This document shows, piece after piece, positions 1 through 10,185 of a stretch of DNA of 64,000 bases (position 1 is its first letter; each line of letters opens with the position of its first letter). Origin of the DNA: Nissabacter sp. SGAir0207 (lineage in GTDB: Bacteria > Pseudomonadota > Gammaproteobacteria > Enterobacterales > Enterobacteriaceae). The notes under the pieces were generated by a model. It made no database searches and was not told where the DNA came from. It saw only the letters and a list, made by a program, of their open reading frames with translations. The translations under genes and the position numbers were made by a program. The DNA lies in NCBI RefSeq assembly GCF_005491205.1, contig NZ_CP028041.1, positions 1 to 64,000 on the forward strand, written 5' to 3'.

Positions 1-1258
1 CTGCGGTAGCCAGCGGGGCGTGGTATGTGGCTAACCGCGACAAGCGGGCGGCAGACGCAGAGAAAAAAACCGCGGAGCCGGCCCCGGATTTAACCGGCGT
101 GATAGACCGGTCGTTTGATAACAAGGCGCAGCAAAACGCCATTATCCAGGGCCAGATGTCCCAGAACGAGATGAAAAAGGATTTTGAGGAGCTGAAAAAA
201 GAACTCCAGATGCTCAACAAGAGCCGCATGGATGACCAGAAGCGCCTGGGCGATCTGGAGCGTGAAAATGCGCAGCTGCGGGAGAAACAGAATGCGCAGG
301 CAAATACGCCGGTGGCACCGCCGGCGGGCTGCCCCACGGGGGAGCCGCGCCCGAATACCGTGAACGTGCCGCCGCCGACCCAGTTCTATCCGGGCGGGCA
401 CGCCTGCGGCCACCCAGGTGAGCTACAACACGATGCCGGCGATGCAGGCGCAGAGCGGGATGGATACGACGACCTTCAGTTATGAAGCCCCGGTTAAAAA
501 TGCGTTCCCTTATATCCCGTCCGGCAGCTTTGCCAAGGCGATGGTGATCGAGGGGGCGGATGCCAACGCGGCTGTGACCGGCCCACAAAATACCGCGCCG
601 ATGCAATTTCGTCTGACCGGCCGTGTGCAGATGCCCAACGACAAGGTGTATGACCTTACCGGCTGCTTTGTGAATGCGGAAGCCTACGGGGATGTCTCCA
701 GCGAACGCGCCGAGGTGCGCACCCGCAGCATCAGCTGCAACATTGGCGATGACGTGATTGACCAGAAAATTGCCGGGCACGTGAGCTTTATGGGCAAAAA
801 CGGCATCAAGGGCCAGGTGGTAATGCGCAACGGAAAAATCCTGGGCTGGGCATTTGGTGCTGGCGTGCTGACGGTATCGGACAGGGAATGCAGAGCGTTG
901 GCTCAACTGCTGTAGGCATTGGCGCTACTGCCGATGTCAGCGGGGGAGATGTGGCCCGCTCCGGTCTGGGCGCGGAGCCAGCCAGGCGGCAAAGACGCTG
1001 AGCGAGTACTACATCAAGCGTGCAGAGCAGTATCACCCCATTATCCCGATTGGGCTGGCAACGAGGTGACCGTGGTGTTTCAGGACGGCTTTCAGCTGAT
1101 GACGTTGGCTGAACAGAGTGCCGCAAAGCGAAAAACCAAAAGCGCGGCGCAGGAAGCCAGCATGTCGGCTGCTGAAATTAAGCGCGAAGCAGTCAAGCAG
1201 GTAGACCAGCTTAACCTGGGATGTGGTGCCCACGATGCCGCCGATGGCGCAGAACTGA
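1..1258 (+). pseudogene. traB: TraB, 3' part, frame-broken duplicate of the copy at 62298-63632
   Basis: This is the end-overlap copy of traB, starting at about codon 23 of the intact gene. Several one- and two-base deletions split it into short frames, including 27-485 and 418-915. The intact copy at 62298-63632 reads straight through the same sequence, so the breaks are almost certainly errors at the contig end, not inactivation. TraB is the inner-membrane scaffold of the F-type secretion channel. Confidence 0.9.
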
Positions 1259-1623
1259 GGAGTCATGATGAAACTGATTGCGTTTGCCGTACTGGCCGGT
1301 GTCACGGCTGTGCTTACCGGGTGTGCCGGCGTTGACAGTGAGTTCGAGTGTAACGCCACCACGTCTGATCGCTGCATGACGATGGAGCAGGCCAATGAGA
1401 AAGCGCGTCTGGCCACCGAGGGCGCAGCGGGAAAGCCGGCTGCGACCGCGCTGCCTACCCTGGTTAACCCGCCGGGGCGGTGCGCCCGGTAAGCCGTCCG
1501 GTCGCCTATACCCGGCCGGTCTCGCCCGCAGCGCCTGTAGTACATCCGGCACCGGTATCGACGCCGGCCCGCGGCCGCTGACCCGCGTGAGTTCGGCCCA
1601 CTTCAGCGCACCGCCCTGCCGGC
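1..1623. repeat. Terminal redundancy, first (error-containing) copy
   Basis: These bases match 62365-64000 throughout, apart from 13 bases missing here. I see no substitutions. The missing bases fall in or next to short G/C runs at about 326-336 (three), 394 (two), 869, 971, 1052, 1222 (two), 1470, 1568 and 1588. A direct repeat of the two ends of a contig is the normal sign of a circular molecule with an untrimmed overlap. Deletions confined to one copy point to sequence error. Confidence 0.95.
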
Positions 1624-1805
1624 CCCCAGCTGCGCCCCCGCCGCTGCCATGATGCGGCGAAGTACGTCCGGTGCGCACCGCCGAGCGCACCGCCAATGTC
1701 TGGATAGCGCCGTATGTCGATACCCAGGATGTGTTTCACCAGCCCGGCCGGGTCTCGTTTGTCCTGACGGCACCCGCCTGGCATATGCCGGCCGTTATCG
1801 AGTAA
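1268..1805 (+). CDS. traV: TraV outer-membrane lipoprotein of the F-type T4SS (frames broken)
   Basis: The reading begins MKLIAFAVLAGVTAV and reaches a lipobox (LTGC), as expected for a lipoprotein that anchors the TraK/TraB core complex in the outer membrane. The frame is lost near 1470, where the second copy has one more base. The carboxyl end reappears in another frame (WIAPYVDTQDVFHQPGRVSF) and stops at 1805, giving a protein of the usual TraV length of about 170-180 residues. The start at 1268 sits 5 bases after GAGGAG; 1265 is an alternative. Only the 5' part can be checked against the second copy (63642-64000), where it is intact. Position between traB and traC matches the F order. Confidence 0.85.
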
Positions 1806-1814
1806 GGGAGCGTT

Positions 1815-4392
1815 ATGGAGCGTATTGTAGGCGCGATCAACCGACTGATTGCCGGTTTCCAGACCCCGGACGGGCCGTTCAGGCTAACCGCACACTGGGG
1901 CAGATGAACTACCCAAGCTCAGCAGCATGTTGCCGTACCGCTTTTACGACAGCACCACCGGGCTGTTTATCAATAAAACCACCGTGGGTTTATGCTGGAA
2001 GCCCAGCCGCTGATTGGCGCGAATGAGCATATTGTCAAAGTGCTTGATGATCTGGTGCGTACCAAACTGCCGCGTGGGACGCCGATTACGTTTCACCTGA
2101 TGTCGAGCAAAGCGGTAGGCCAGCAGATTGAGGACGGCTAAAAGACTTTCGCTGGGCGGGGAAACACGCCGAGCGTTTTAACCATATCACTCGCGCCTAT
2201 TATCTGCGGGCGGCCCAAAACCAGTTCAATAGCCCTACCGGTCTGCCGTTGACGCTGCGCCACTACCGGCTGTTTATCTCTTTTTGCACCAAGCAAAAAC
2301 GCCGTGATGATACGCAGAAGACGGAAGTGATGCACCTGATGAAGGTGCTCCGCGCCACGCTGGAGTCCGCCAAGATAAGCACCCAGGTGGTTGAACGGGA
2401 AGCGTTTGTCAGTGTGTTGTCTGAGATAACCAATCACAACCCGGACACGCTCACCCCGCCGGTCGTCAAAGTGAATGACTACGATGAACTTAACCGCCAG
2501 TGCGTCGATCGCACCCTGGATCTGATGGTGACACCGGACAACCTGTTGCTGGGGCTGTCGCCACCGGGCAAACCGGCGACTACCGCCCGCGTGATGAACT
2601 TTATGGTGGAGAGCAACCCGGACATCTTTATGCTCTGGCAGGGCGGCGACAACATCAGCAACCTGCTTAACCCGGATTTGACCATTGCCAGCCCTTTGTG
2701 ATGACTTTTACGCTGGAAGCGGAAGACCAGGTGAAACGCAGCGGGAAGCCACCGGGCGTTATCTGGATCTGGATAAAAAGGCCAACAGCACGTACGCCAA
2801 GCTGTTTCCGAGTGTGATCAATCAGGCTGCCGAATGGAAGGCGCTGCGTGAGCGTCTGAACGGCAACCAGTCCTGCGTGGTGCGCTACTACTTCAACATC
2901 ACCACGTTCTGTCAAAACAGCGATGAGGCGGCGCTGGTCTGTGAACAACAGGTTATCAATACCTTCCGTAAAAACGGCCTGACCCTGTATTCACCCAAAT
3001 ATATGCAGATGCGTAACTACCTGGCGATGTTCCCCTTTATGGCCGGGGAAGGGCTATGGGATGACATTAAGTCCAGCGGGCGACGTGCCGGGCAGAAAGC
3101 ACGCAGGTGGTGAACCTGCTGCCGGTTGTGGCGGACAACCGCCTGGGGCGCAGCGGCCTGCTGGCACCCTCTTACCGTAATCAGCTGGCGTTCCTGGATC
3201 TGTACAGCGAGGGCATGGGCAACACCAATTACAACATGGCAGTGACCGGCACCTCAGGCGCAGGGAAAACCGGGCTGGTGCAGCCCATTATCCGCAGCGT
3301 GCTCGACTCCGGCGGGATCTGCTGGGTGTTTGATATGGGCGACGGCTACAAGTCATTTTGTGAAAACGTGGGCGGCACTTACCTCGACGGGCGCACACTG
3401 AAATTCAACCCGTTTGCCAATATCACCACTATCAGCGAGTCGGGTGAGCGTATCCGCGACCAGCTGGCGGTGCTGGCCAGCCCCAACGGCACGCTCGATG
3501 AGGTGCATGAAGTGCTGCTGCTGGAAGCCGTGATGGCCGCCTGGCAAAGCAAGCAGAACAAAGCACGTATCGATGATGTTGTGGATTACCTGAAGGATGC
3601 ACGGCGAAACATAGCCGGTGACCAGTCTGAACGCATTGTGGGGCGCATGGATGAAATCATTAAGCTGCTGGGACATACTGCACCGACGGCATTTATGGGG
3701 ATTATTTCAACAGTGACGAACCCTCGCTGCGTGATGACGCGCGGTTTGTGGTGCTGGAGCTGGGTGGGTTGCAGGACAAGCCCGCGCTGCTGGCCGCGGT
3801 GATGTTCTCGCTGATTATCTATATCGAAGACAAGATGTACCGCTCCCCGCGCACGCAGAAAAAGTGCTGCGTCATTGATGAAGGCTGGAAGCTGCTCAAC
3901 TTCAAGACAGCCAAGGTGGGCGCATTCATCGAAACCGGCTACCGCACCGTGCGGCGCCACTTGGGGTCGTTTATCACCATCTCGCAAAACATCAAGGACT
4001 TTGCCGCAGACGATGCATCCAGTGCCGCCAAGGCGGCCTGGGGTAACTCCTCCTTTAAAGTCATCCTGAAGCAGGATGCAGCCGAATTCAAAGCCTATAA
4101 CCAGCGCGATCCTGACCAGTTCGGTGAAATAGAGCGGCGCATGATAGGGCAATTCGGCGATGCGAAAGACCAGTGGTTCAGTTCATTTATGCTGCGCATT
4201 AATGACATCACCTCCTATCACCGGCTGTTCGTTGATCCGCTGAGCCGGGCGATGTTCAGTTCCCAGGGCAAAGACTTTGAGTACATCCGGGCGCTGCGCG
4301 AAAAGGGCACCGATATCCAGGATGCAGTGTATGCGCTGGCAAAGCGTAACTTCCCTGATGAGATGGAGGAGCTGGAAGCATGGCAGATGTAA
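1815..4392 (+). CDS. traC: TraC, pilus-assembly/T4SS ATPase (VirB4 family), frames broken in this sequence
   Basis: TraC is the cytoplasmic ATPase that powers F-pilus assembly. Pieces in three frames align end to end with F TraC: an amino part from 1815, then about 1870-2690 with small breaks, 2685-3090, 3107-3680 and 3700-4392. The Walker A motif GTSGAGKT lies at about 3250-3273 and the Walker B region (VIDEGWKLL) at about 3870-3900. Together the pieces give about 860 residues, close to F TraC. Breaks are near 1870, 1915, 2140, 2695, 2735, 3090 and 3690. They are of the same kind as the deletions proved in the end overlap, so the natural gene is probably intact. The start ATG follows GGGAG, and the 3' end overlaps trbI by 13 bases. 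Confidence 0.9.
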
Positions 4393-4835
4393 CCCATACC
4401 CCGCAGACCGATATGCAGCTGCCGGAGACGGCAACCGCACCGGCATCACAGGCAGAGCCGGCTGCCGCCTCTCGGTCAAAACGTGCCCGTTATCTGAAAT
4501 GGGCCAGAGTAGGATTCTTAGTTACAGCATTCACAGCACTTAATGCCGGGATCTCGCTGTGGCTTGTGCAGGCACATTCGCCGACCGTGGTCGCGTTCAA
4601 TATGAAAGGCACGCTGGATGCGTTTATGGATCAGTCTGCCAAAGCCTCGCTGAGCGATGCCCAGGGTGCCGCGCTGGCGAGCCGCTTCAACACGGCCATG
4701 ACAGAAAGCCTGACCGCGTACCAGGCCGATCATCAGGCGCTGATCCTGGTGCAGCCGGCAGTCGTCGGCGGTGCACAGGACATCACGGCGGAAATCCAGC
4801 ACGACATCGCCCGGCGTATGCGGGGTGCCCAATGA
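4380..4835 (+). CDS. trbI: TrbI, inner-membrane protein of F-type conjugation
   Basis: This protein has 151 residues (F TrbI has 128). It has a polar amino-terminal tail, one membrane segment at about residues 40-60 and a periplasmic carboxyl part. In F, TrbI affects pilus retraction and length. The gene lies between traC and traW exactly as in F, overlapping traC by 13 bases and traW by 4 (ATGA). The frame is unbroken although it lies in the error-prone first 6.3 kb. Confidence 0.85.
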   Translation: MADVTHTPQTDMQLPETATAPASQAEPAAASRSKRARYLKWARVGFLVTAFTALNAGISLWLVQAHSPTVVAFNMKGTLDAFMDQSAKASLSDAQGAALASRFNTAMTESLTAYQADHQALILVQPAVVGGAQDITAEIQHDIARRMRGAQ

Positions 4836-5466
4836 AAATGTGGAGGGTTTTCCTATCAGGCATCCTGTTGGTTACCGCAACGGCGCAAGCCAAAGATCTG
4901 GGCACCTGGGGCGATTTGTACCCCATTACCGAGCCAGATTTACTGACCACTATCCACGACCGTCTTGAAGCGATGGAGGAGAGCGGGGAGCTGGCCAAAA
5001 AACAGGATGAGTTTAAACAGCGGGTCATCGAGCACACGTTACGGCCCACCCCGGTGAACGGGCTGGCGATTGCGCAGAAAGACCGCACCTGGTTTGTTGA
5101 CCCGACCTTTACCGTCTCCCGGGACATCAAGGATGCCCGCGGCGTGGTGTTTGCGCACCGCGGCCAGAAGGTGAACCCGCTGGAGAGCGTACCGTTTGTG
5201 CAGACGCTCTATTTTATCGATGCCGATGATGCGCGCCAGGTGGCCTGGATGCGGCACAGAAGCCTGCGACCGACATAGTGAAGGTGATCCTGGTGAAAGG
5301 GGACATTCGTGAGGCGACAAAGGCGCTGGACACGCGCATTTACTTTGATCAGGACGGGGTGCTGACGCAGAAATTCAACCTCAAAGCCGTGCCAGCCCGC
5401 GTGACCGCCGCCAAGGACGGGAAGCGCCTTCAGGTGGATGAGTTTGCCGTGGAGGGACAGCCATGA
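4832..5466 (+). CDS. traW: TraW, periplasmic pilus-assembly protein (one frameshift in this sequence)
   Basis: TraW is a periplasmic protein needed for F-pilus assembly, working with TraU and TrbC. A signal peptide (MKMWRVFLSGILLVTATAQA) precedes the conserved start of the mature protein (KDLGTWGDLYPITE). The frame runs to about 5250, then shifts. The rest (IVKVILVKGDIREATKALD, then the FNLKAVPARV region) continues in another frame to 5466. Total length is about 210 residues, the same as F. A single missing base near 5250-5275 restores the gene, matching the error pattern of the first 6.3 kb. It overlaps trbI and traU by 4 bases each. Confidence 0.9.
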
Positions 5467-6445
5467 AACGCCTGATGTTGTGCCTGGTGCTGATGTTTGG
5501 CATGAACTCGCTGGCACAGGCCGCTGACCCGGAATGCGAGGGGCGGTTTGTGAACCCCATTACGGATGTCTGCTGGTCGTGTATTTTTCCGTTGTCTATC
5601 GGCAGTGTGGCGGTGTCATCCGGGAGCGTGCCGGACACGGCCAACCCGTCCAGCCCCATCCAGATTTGCCCGGTAGGCATTTTATACCGTGTGGGGCTGG
5701 CGATTGGTTACTGGGAGCCGATGGCGCTTACGGACGTGACGCGGTCACCTTACTGCATGGTGAACCTGGGTGGTTTCAACCTGAACGTCGGGAAAATCGG
5801 CACCGGCACGGCCGGCCAGAGTGACAAACCCACGGCCGGCGCGTTCTATCACGTCCATTGGTACAAATACCCCGTGACCTACTGGCTCAACATCATTACC
5901 TCACTGGGTTGCCTGCAATCCGGGGACATGGATATCGGCTATCTGAGTGAACTTGATCCGATGTGGAATGACAGTTCGCTGTCGCTGATTATCAGCCCGG
6001 AGTCGATGCTGTTCGGCAACGTAATAGCACAGGGGGCGTGCGCGGCCGATGCGCTGGCCAGCGCCGTCAACAAGCCGCTGGATTACCTGTTCTGGTGCGC
6101 CGGCTCCCACGGCAGCATGTACCCCTTTACCGGCTACACCTCCAACGAATTCAGCCCGCTGCAATCCTCGGTGCTGCTCTCTGAGCGTATGGCGTTCAAG
6201 CTGCACCGCCAGGGGCTGATCATGAACTCCATCGGCAGGACACGGCGGTGTGTTACGAGTACCCCTCACCGATTATGCCCAAAGAGCGCTGGCGCTATCA
6301 GATGGTGAACATGTACCCGGATGTGGCCCAGTGCCACCCGGTAGGCCAGACCGTGATGCGTTGGGAAGCCGGTCATAACCCGCCAAACAGCCGCAAAAAC
6401 TTCGGGTATCTAATGTGGCGTAAACGTAACTGCGTCTTTTTATAG
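5463..6445 (+). CDS. traU: TraU, periplasmic DNA-transfer/pilus protein (one frameshift in this sequence)
   Basis: TraU is a cysteine-rich periplasmic protein required mainly for DNA transfer. A signal peptide of about 20 residues (ending LAQAA) is followed by the conserved CEGRFVNPITDVCWSCIFP segment. The frame is open to about 6236, then needs one added base (within the ggcagg at 6234-6239) to continue through DTAVCYEYPSPIMPKERW to the stop at 6445. The restored length of about 327 residues equals that of the family. This is the last visible break; all tra genes downstream are intact. The start overlaps the traW stop. Confidence 0.92.
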
Positions 6446-6454
6446 GAGGGAGAC

Positions 6455-7069
6455 ATGAAACACATTTTCGGTGTGATGGCAGCGGGCCTGGTAGTCAGCA
6501 GTGCATGGGCGGCTCCCTCTGAAACACAGGATTTTATCAACCAGCAGATCAGTGCCGGCGAGTCAGTGCGGGAACATGCGCCGGCCCTGAACTTCTCCCC
6601 GGCCCCGGCCACCCCGTTGAGCGGACAGGACGGTGCCTGGTTGAACAGCCTGAAACAGCGCCGGCAACAGATGCAGGCCGCGGGTGGCGAGGAGAAGCCG
6701 GTGCCCAAGGCGCTCTACTTTGTGTCGTTCTCTATTCCACCGGAAGGCGTGAAGACGCTGATTGAGGATGCGGCACGTTTTGGTGTCCCAGCCACCTTGC
6801 GCGGGCTGATTAACAACGATTTCCGCCAGACGGCGACCGCGATTTTTGATTTGGTGAAAGAGGATAAGCGCGGTGGGGTGCAGGTCGATCCCACGGCGTT
6901 TACCACTTACGGCATCAAAGCGGTGCCAGCCCTGGTGGTGATTTGCCCCGGCACCTATGACCGGGTGTCAGGGAATATCCGTCTGGCGCAGGCGCTGAAA
7001 AAGGTGGCGGAAGAGGGCGAGTGCGCAGATGTGGCAAAAGCGCTGTTAACGGCGGCAGGTGAAGAATGA
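6455..7069 (+). CDS. trbC: TrbC, pilus-assembly thioredoxin-like periplasmic protein
   Basis: This protein has 204 residues (F TrbC has 212), with a signal peptide cleaved after about residue 19 (VVSSAWA). Its carboxyl half has the thioredoxin-like fold of this family (YFVSFSIPPEGVKTLIEDAA, then GIKAVPALVVICPG) with no CXXC pair, so it is structural and not a redox enzyme. It acts in the periplasm with TraW. A strong AGGAGGGAG precedes the start, 10 bases after traU. The gene overlaps traN by 4 bases. Confidence 0.9.
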   Translation: MKHIFGVMAAGLVVSSAWAAPSETQDFINQQISAGESVREHAPALNFSPAPATPLSGQDGAWLNSLKQRRQQMQAAGGEEKPVPKALYFVSFSIPPEGVKTLIEDAARFGVPATLRGLINNDFRQTATAIFDLVKEDKRGGVQVDPTAFTTYGIKAVPALVVICPGTYDRVSGNIRLAQALKKVAEEGECADVAKALLTAAGEE

Positions 7070-8889
7070 GGACGGTGGCCGGGGTGATGATCATGCTAAT
7101 GCTTGCTGGCAGCAGCCGGGCCAACGGTGACTATGACGCGGGCAGCCAGTACGCGGGTAGCGTGCAGAACAAAGGCACCCAGGCGCTGAGCAATTTTAAG
7201 CCAGCCGACACTCTGCCGAACTATAACGCCAGACCCAGCGAGAGCGGCTACTACGGCGGCGTGACCACGCCCAGCACCAACCTCGATACGCAGGGTAACC
7301 AGGTGCTGACCAACAGCGAGGCGGGGAAGGCGGTGACCAGCTCGATGCTCAATAATCCGGCCGAGGCGATTTCGATGGACGCGCCATTTATTGCCGCCGG
7401 CACGGATGCGCAGAGCACAGCGGAGAGCGTTACCAACGGCACCTTTGATAACTGCACGGCGGCGTCCGTGAACAAATCGGTCTTCACCAACTATGTCTGT
7501 GAGCGCGATACCAATGTGTCCCAGACCTGTACGCGTACCGCATCCATCACCGGGCATTACGAAGATTCGACCGAACTGCGCACGCTCACTATTGACTCGT
7601 CCTCACTGCGTTTTGTCGTGACCAACGGGCAATTCATGGTGTCCTACCCGATGCTAGCTGGACAGGTGATGAGCGCCAGTATCAGCTATTCCTGGAAAAA
7701 CCTGGCATTTGGTAATTCGGCCTGGTTTATGACCGTCACGGCCCTGGGCCAGCGCGTGGCAATGAACAATGAGAGCGGCAGCGCGAGTCTGCCCATCGGC
7801 CAATCCTTTGCCGAAGGCGAGGGCATGCCGATTGTCGTGCTTAACCGGGCCGGGGATGTCGCCAGCACCGCCACTATCTGGCAAAACAAAAACATGAAGT
7901 ACCACTTTGTGCTGACTCTGATGGTACGCGTCGCCACAAAAGCCTGGGTGCCCACGGTGGCCTGGTCTGAAAACTGCCCATTCGATAAAGCACAGGGCGC
8001 GCTGACCAGCACGGAATGCACGGTTGCCGGCGGCGATCGCAGCGTGGTGGTCGATGGGAAAACGTACACGGTACACAGCGACTGCTGGGGCTATACGGAT
8101 ACCTACCGTACCCAGACTGCGGATGAAGGTAGCTGCGCGCCTTATGTCAATAACGCCGCCTGCACACTGGCTACCCGCCAATGTGCGTACTCACTTGACG
8201 GCTTTTGCCTGCATGAGAACGCCACCTACTCGTGTGAAACCAAGGTCTCCGGCAGCGGCATGCTATGCGGCGGGCAGTTTTTCTGCACGGACGGCTCCTG
8301 TGCGCAGGTTGCCTCCGGCAATACCAATGACTTCAAAACCGCCATTTCCCAGCTGGCCGCCGTGGCCGCCGCCGGCAAGGATGTGGCTGAGCTGAACGGT
8401 ATCAACGTGCGCGCTTTTACCGGCAACGGACAGTCCTGTCGCAAAGCGTCAGCCGGTTTTAACAACTGCTGCAAAGGCGGGGGCTGGGGCAGTGATGTCG
8501 GGCTTGCCCACTGCAACAGCGAAGAAAAGGCTCTGGGGCAGGCCCGTGAACGGTTACTGACAGTAGATGTGGGTGAATATTGCAGCACCAAGGTGCTGGG
8601 CGTATGCGTTCAGAAAAAGCGCGCCTATTGCGTGTTTGAATCCAAGCTGGCGCAAATCGTCCAGCAGCAGGGCCGGCAGTGGCAGCTGGGCATCGGGTTC
8701 GGTGACCCGGAGTCACCTGACTGCAACGGCATCACGGTTGAGCAGTTACAGGCCATCAATTTTGAGAAACTCGATTTCTCGAATTTCTACGCTGATCTGG
8801 AAAACGGCTCGGCTATTCCTGAAGACAATGCGCTGATTGAGCGGGTGAAATCGCAGATTGCCGCGAAAGTGGAGGCCGGGACGCAATGA
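7066..8889 (+). CDS. traN: TraN, outer-membrane mating-pair stabilisation protein
   Basis: TraN is the donor outer-membrane protein that recognises a recipient surface protein and stabilises mating pairs. It has 607 residues (F: 602), a signal peptide, and many cysteines concentrated after residue 125, including CEXDTNVSQTC and the HSDCWGYTDTYRTQ and GGWGSDVGLAHC segments typical of the family. The central part, roughly residues 170-320, has few cysteines and is where TraN variants differ in receptor choice; I cannot assign a receptor. It overlaps trbC and traF by 4 bases each. Confidence 0.93.
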   Translation: MRTVAGVMIMLMLAGSSRANGDYDAGSQYAGSVQNKGTQALSNFKPADTLPNYNARPSESGYYGGVTTPSTNLDTQGNQVLTNSEAGKAVTSSMLNNPAEAISMDAPFIAAGTDAQSTAESVTNGTFDNCTAASVNKSVFTNYVCERDTNVSQTCTRTASITGHYEDSTELRTLTIDSSSLRFVVTNGQFMVSYPMLAGQVMSASISYSWKNLAFGNSAWFMTVTALGQRVAMNNESGSASLPIGQSFAEGEGMPIVVLNRAGDVASTATIWQNKNMKYHFVLTLMVRVATKAWVPTVAWSENCPFDKAQGALTSTECTVAGGDRSVVVDGKTYTVHSDCWGYTDTYRTQTADEGSCAPYVNNAACTLATRQCAYSLDGFCLHENATYSCETKVSGSGMLCGGQFFCTDGSCAQVASGNTNDFKTAISQLAAVAAAGKDVAELNGINVRAFTGNGQSCRKASAGFNNCCKGGGWGSDVGLAHCNSEEKALGQARERLLTVDVGEYCSTKVLGVCVQKKRAYCVFESKLAQIVQQQGRQWQLGIGFGDPESPDCNGITVEQLQAINFEKLDFSNFYADLENGSAIPEDNALIERVKSQIAAKVEAGTQ

Positions 8890-9644
8890 AAAAGACGCTG
8901 TTAATGCTGCTGGCGTTGTCTCTGCCCGCCCACGCGCAAGATGCCCCAGACACGACGCTCACCGACCCGCAGGGCTGGCACTGGTACAACGAGCCGCAGG
9001 AGGAAGAGGAGCCGGAGGCAACCGCCCCCTCACCGGCACCGGCGATGTCTGCGATGGAGCAAATGGCTGACCTTCAGAAGAAAACCAAAGAGTCGCTGGC
9101 GATAGCCATTATGGAGCCGACCGTGGAGAACTTCGCACGCTTTAAGCGCTATCAGGATTTCTGGACGGAGCAGGCCGGCAAATTCAGCATGGTGGCCCAA
9201 CAGTCGATGCTGGCGCACCCGGAGCTGGACTACAACCTCAAATACAGTCACTACAACGGCACGGCGAAAACCCAGCTGGCCGCCGATCGGGCACAGGAAA
9301 AGACGGCCATTGCACAGATCGCCTCCCGGTACGGGGTGTTTTTCTTCTACCGCGGCAAAGAGCCGATGGATAACCAGTTGGCGCAGGTAGTGAAAAGCTT
9401 CAGTGAGAGCAACGGCATCGCGCTTATCCCGGTGTCGGTTGACGGCATGCTGAGTTCGTCTTTGCCCAATAGCCGGTATGACAGCGGGCAGGCGCAGCGG
9501 CTGGGCGTGTCGTTTTTCCCGGCCATGTTCCTGGTTGATCCCAAAGGAGAGCGCATCCAGCCGCTGGCCTATGGCTTTATTTCACAAGATGACCTGGCCC
9601 GGCGTTTTTTAAACGTCGCCACCGGTTTCAAACCTAACTTCTGA
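8886..9644 (+). CDS. traF: TraF, periplasmic pilus-assembly protein
   Basis: This protein has 252 residues (F TraF has 247), a signal peptide ending AHAQ, and the signature QGWHWYNEP just after it. The carboxyl half is thioredoxin-like (YGVFFFYRG, then LGVSFFPAMFLVDPKGERIQ) but has no CXXC, as in F TraF. It works in the periplasm in pilus assembly alongside TraH. It overlaps traN by 4 bases and is followed 8 bases later by trbB. Confidence 0.93.
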   Translation: MKKTLLMLLALSLPAHAQDAPDTTLTDPQGWHWYNEPQEEEEPEATAPSPAPAMSAMEQMADLQKKTKESLAIAIMEPTVENFARFKRYQDFWTEQAGKFSMVAQQSMLAHPELDYNLKYSHYNGTAKTQLAADRAQEKTAIAQIASRYGVFFFYRGKEPMDNQLAQVVKSFSESNGIALIPVSVDGMLSSSLPNSRYDSGQAQRLGVSFFPAMFLVDPKGERIQPLAYGFISQDDLARRFLNVATGFKPNF

Positions 9645-9651
9645 GGCGCGG

Positions 9652-10185
9652 ATGATGAAAAAAAGCCTGTTAGCCCTGTTGTTGCTGTCTTCACTGGCCC
9701 ATGCCTCTACCTGGGAGGAGATCGCCGCGCTGGACGCGGAAAAAAGCGCTGTTTCAGCACAGCCGGCCGCGCCCGCCTCAGTCTCTACCACCGCAGCCCG
9801 ACCGGCCCGCTGGCTGCCGCTGTCCAATGGTCAGCGGGTAAACTTGGCTAACTGGAAAGTCGTGGTGTTTATCCAGTCCAGCTGCCCCTACTGCCATAAA
9901 TTCGACCCGGTGTTAAAGGCCACGGCTGAGCAGCATGGCTTTGAGGTGATGGCCTTTTCACTCGATGGCCAGGGGGACCCGACGTACCCGTCTCCGCTGA
10001 TGGCCACGCCGGAGGTCATGAAAGAGTTCTTTGCCGGGCTACCGGTCGCGACCCCGACGACATTTCTGGTCAACGTGAACACGATGGCCACCTTCCCGCT
10101 GTTGCAGGGCGCGGTTGAGCAGCCGATGTTTTTAAGCCGGCTTGATGAGGTGTTTCTGTTTGCCCTGCAAGGAGGCCAGCAATGA
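9652..10185 (+). CDS. trbB: TrbB, periplasmic disulfide isomerase (DsbC-like)
   Basis: This is a thioredoxin-fold protein of 177 residues with a signal peptide and the active-site pair C78-P-Y-C81 (SSCPYCHKFDP), followed by the cis-proline loop (TPTTFLVN). F TrbB assists disulfide formation in the cysteine-rich proteins TraH, TraN and TraU. The gene lies between traF and traH as in F. Starts at 9652 or 9655 are both possible. It overlaps traH by 4 bases. Confidence 0.92.
   Translation: MMKKSLLALLLLSSLAHASTWEEIAALDAEKSAVSAQPAAPASVSTTAARPARWLPLSNGQRVNLANWKVVVFIQSSCPYCHKFDPVLKATAEQHGFEVMAFSLDGQGDPTYPSPLMATPEVMKEFFAGLPVATPTTFLVNVNTMATFPLLQGAVEQPMFLSRLDEVFLFALQGGQQ

Noticed and set aside
1..6445. 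Natural pseudogenisation of traB, traV, traC, traW and traU
   Set aside because: The overlap copy proves that the breaks in traB and traV are deletions missing from the other reading of the same DNA. The remaining breaks have the same character.
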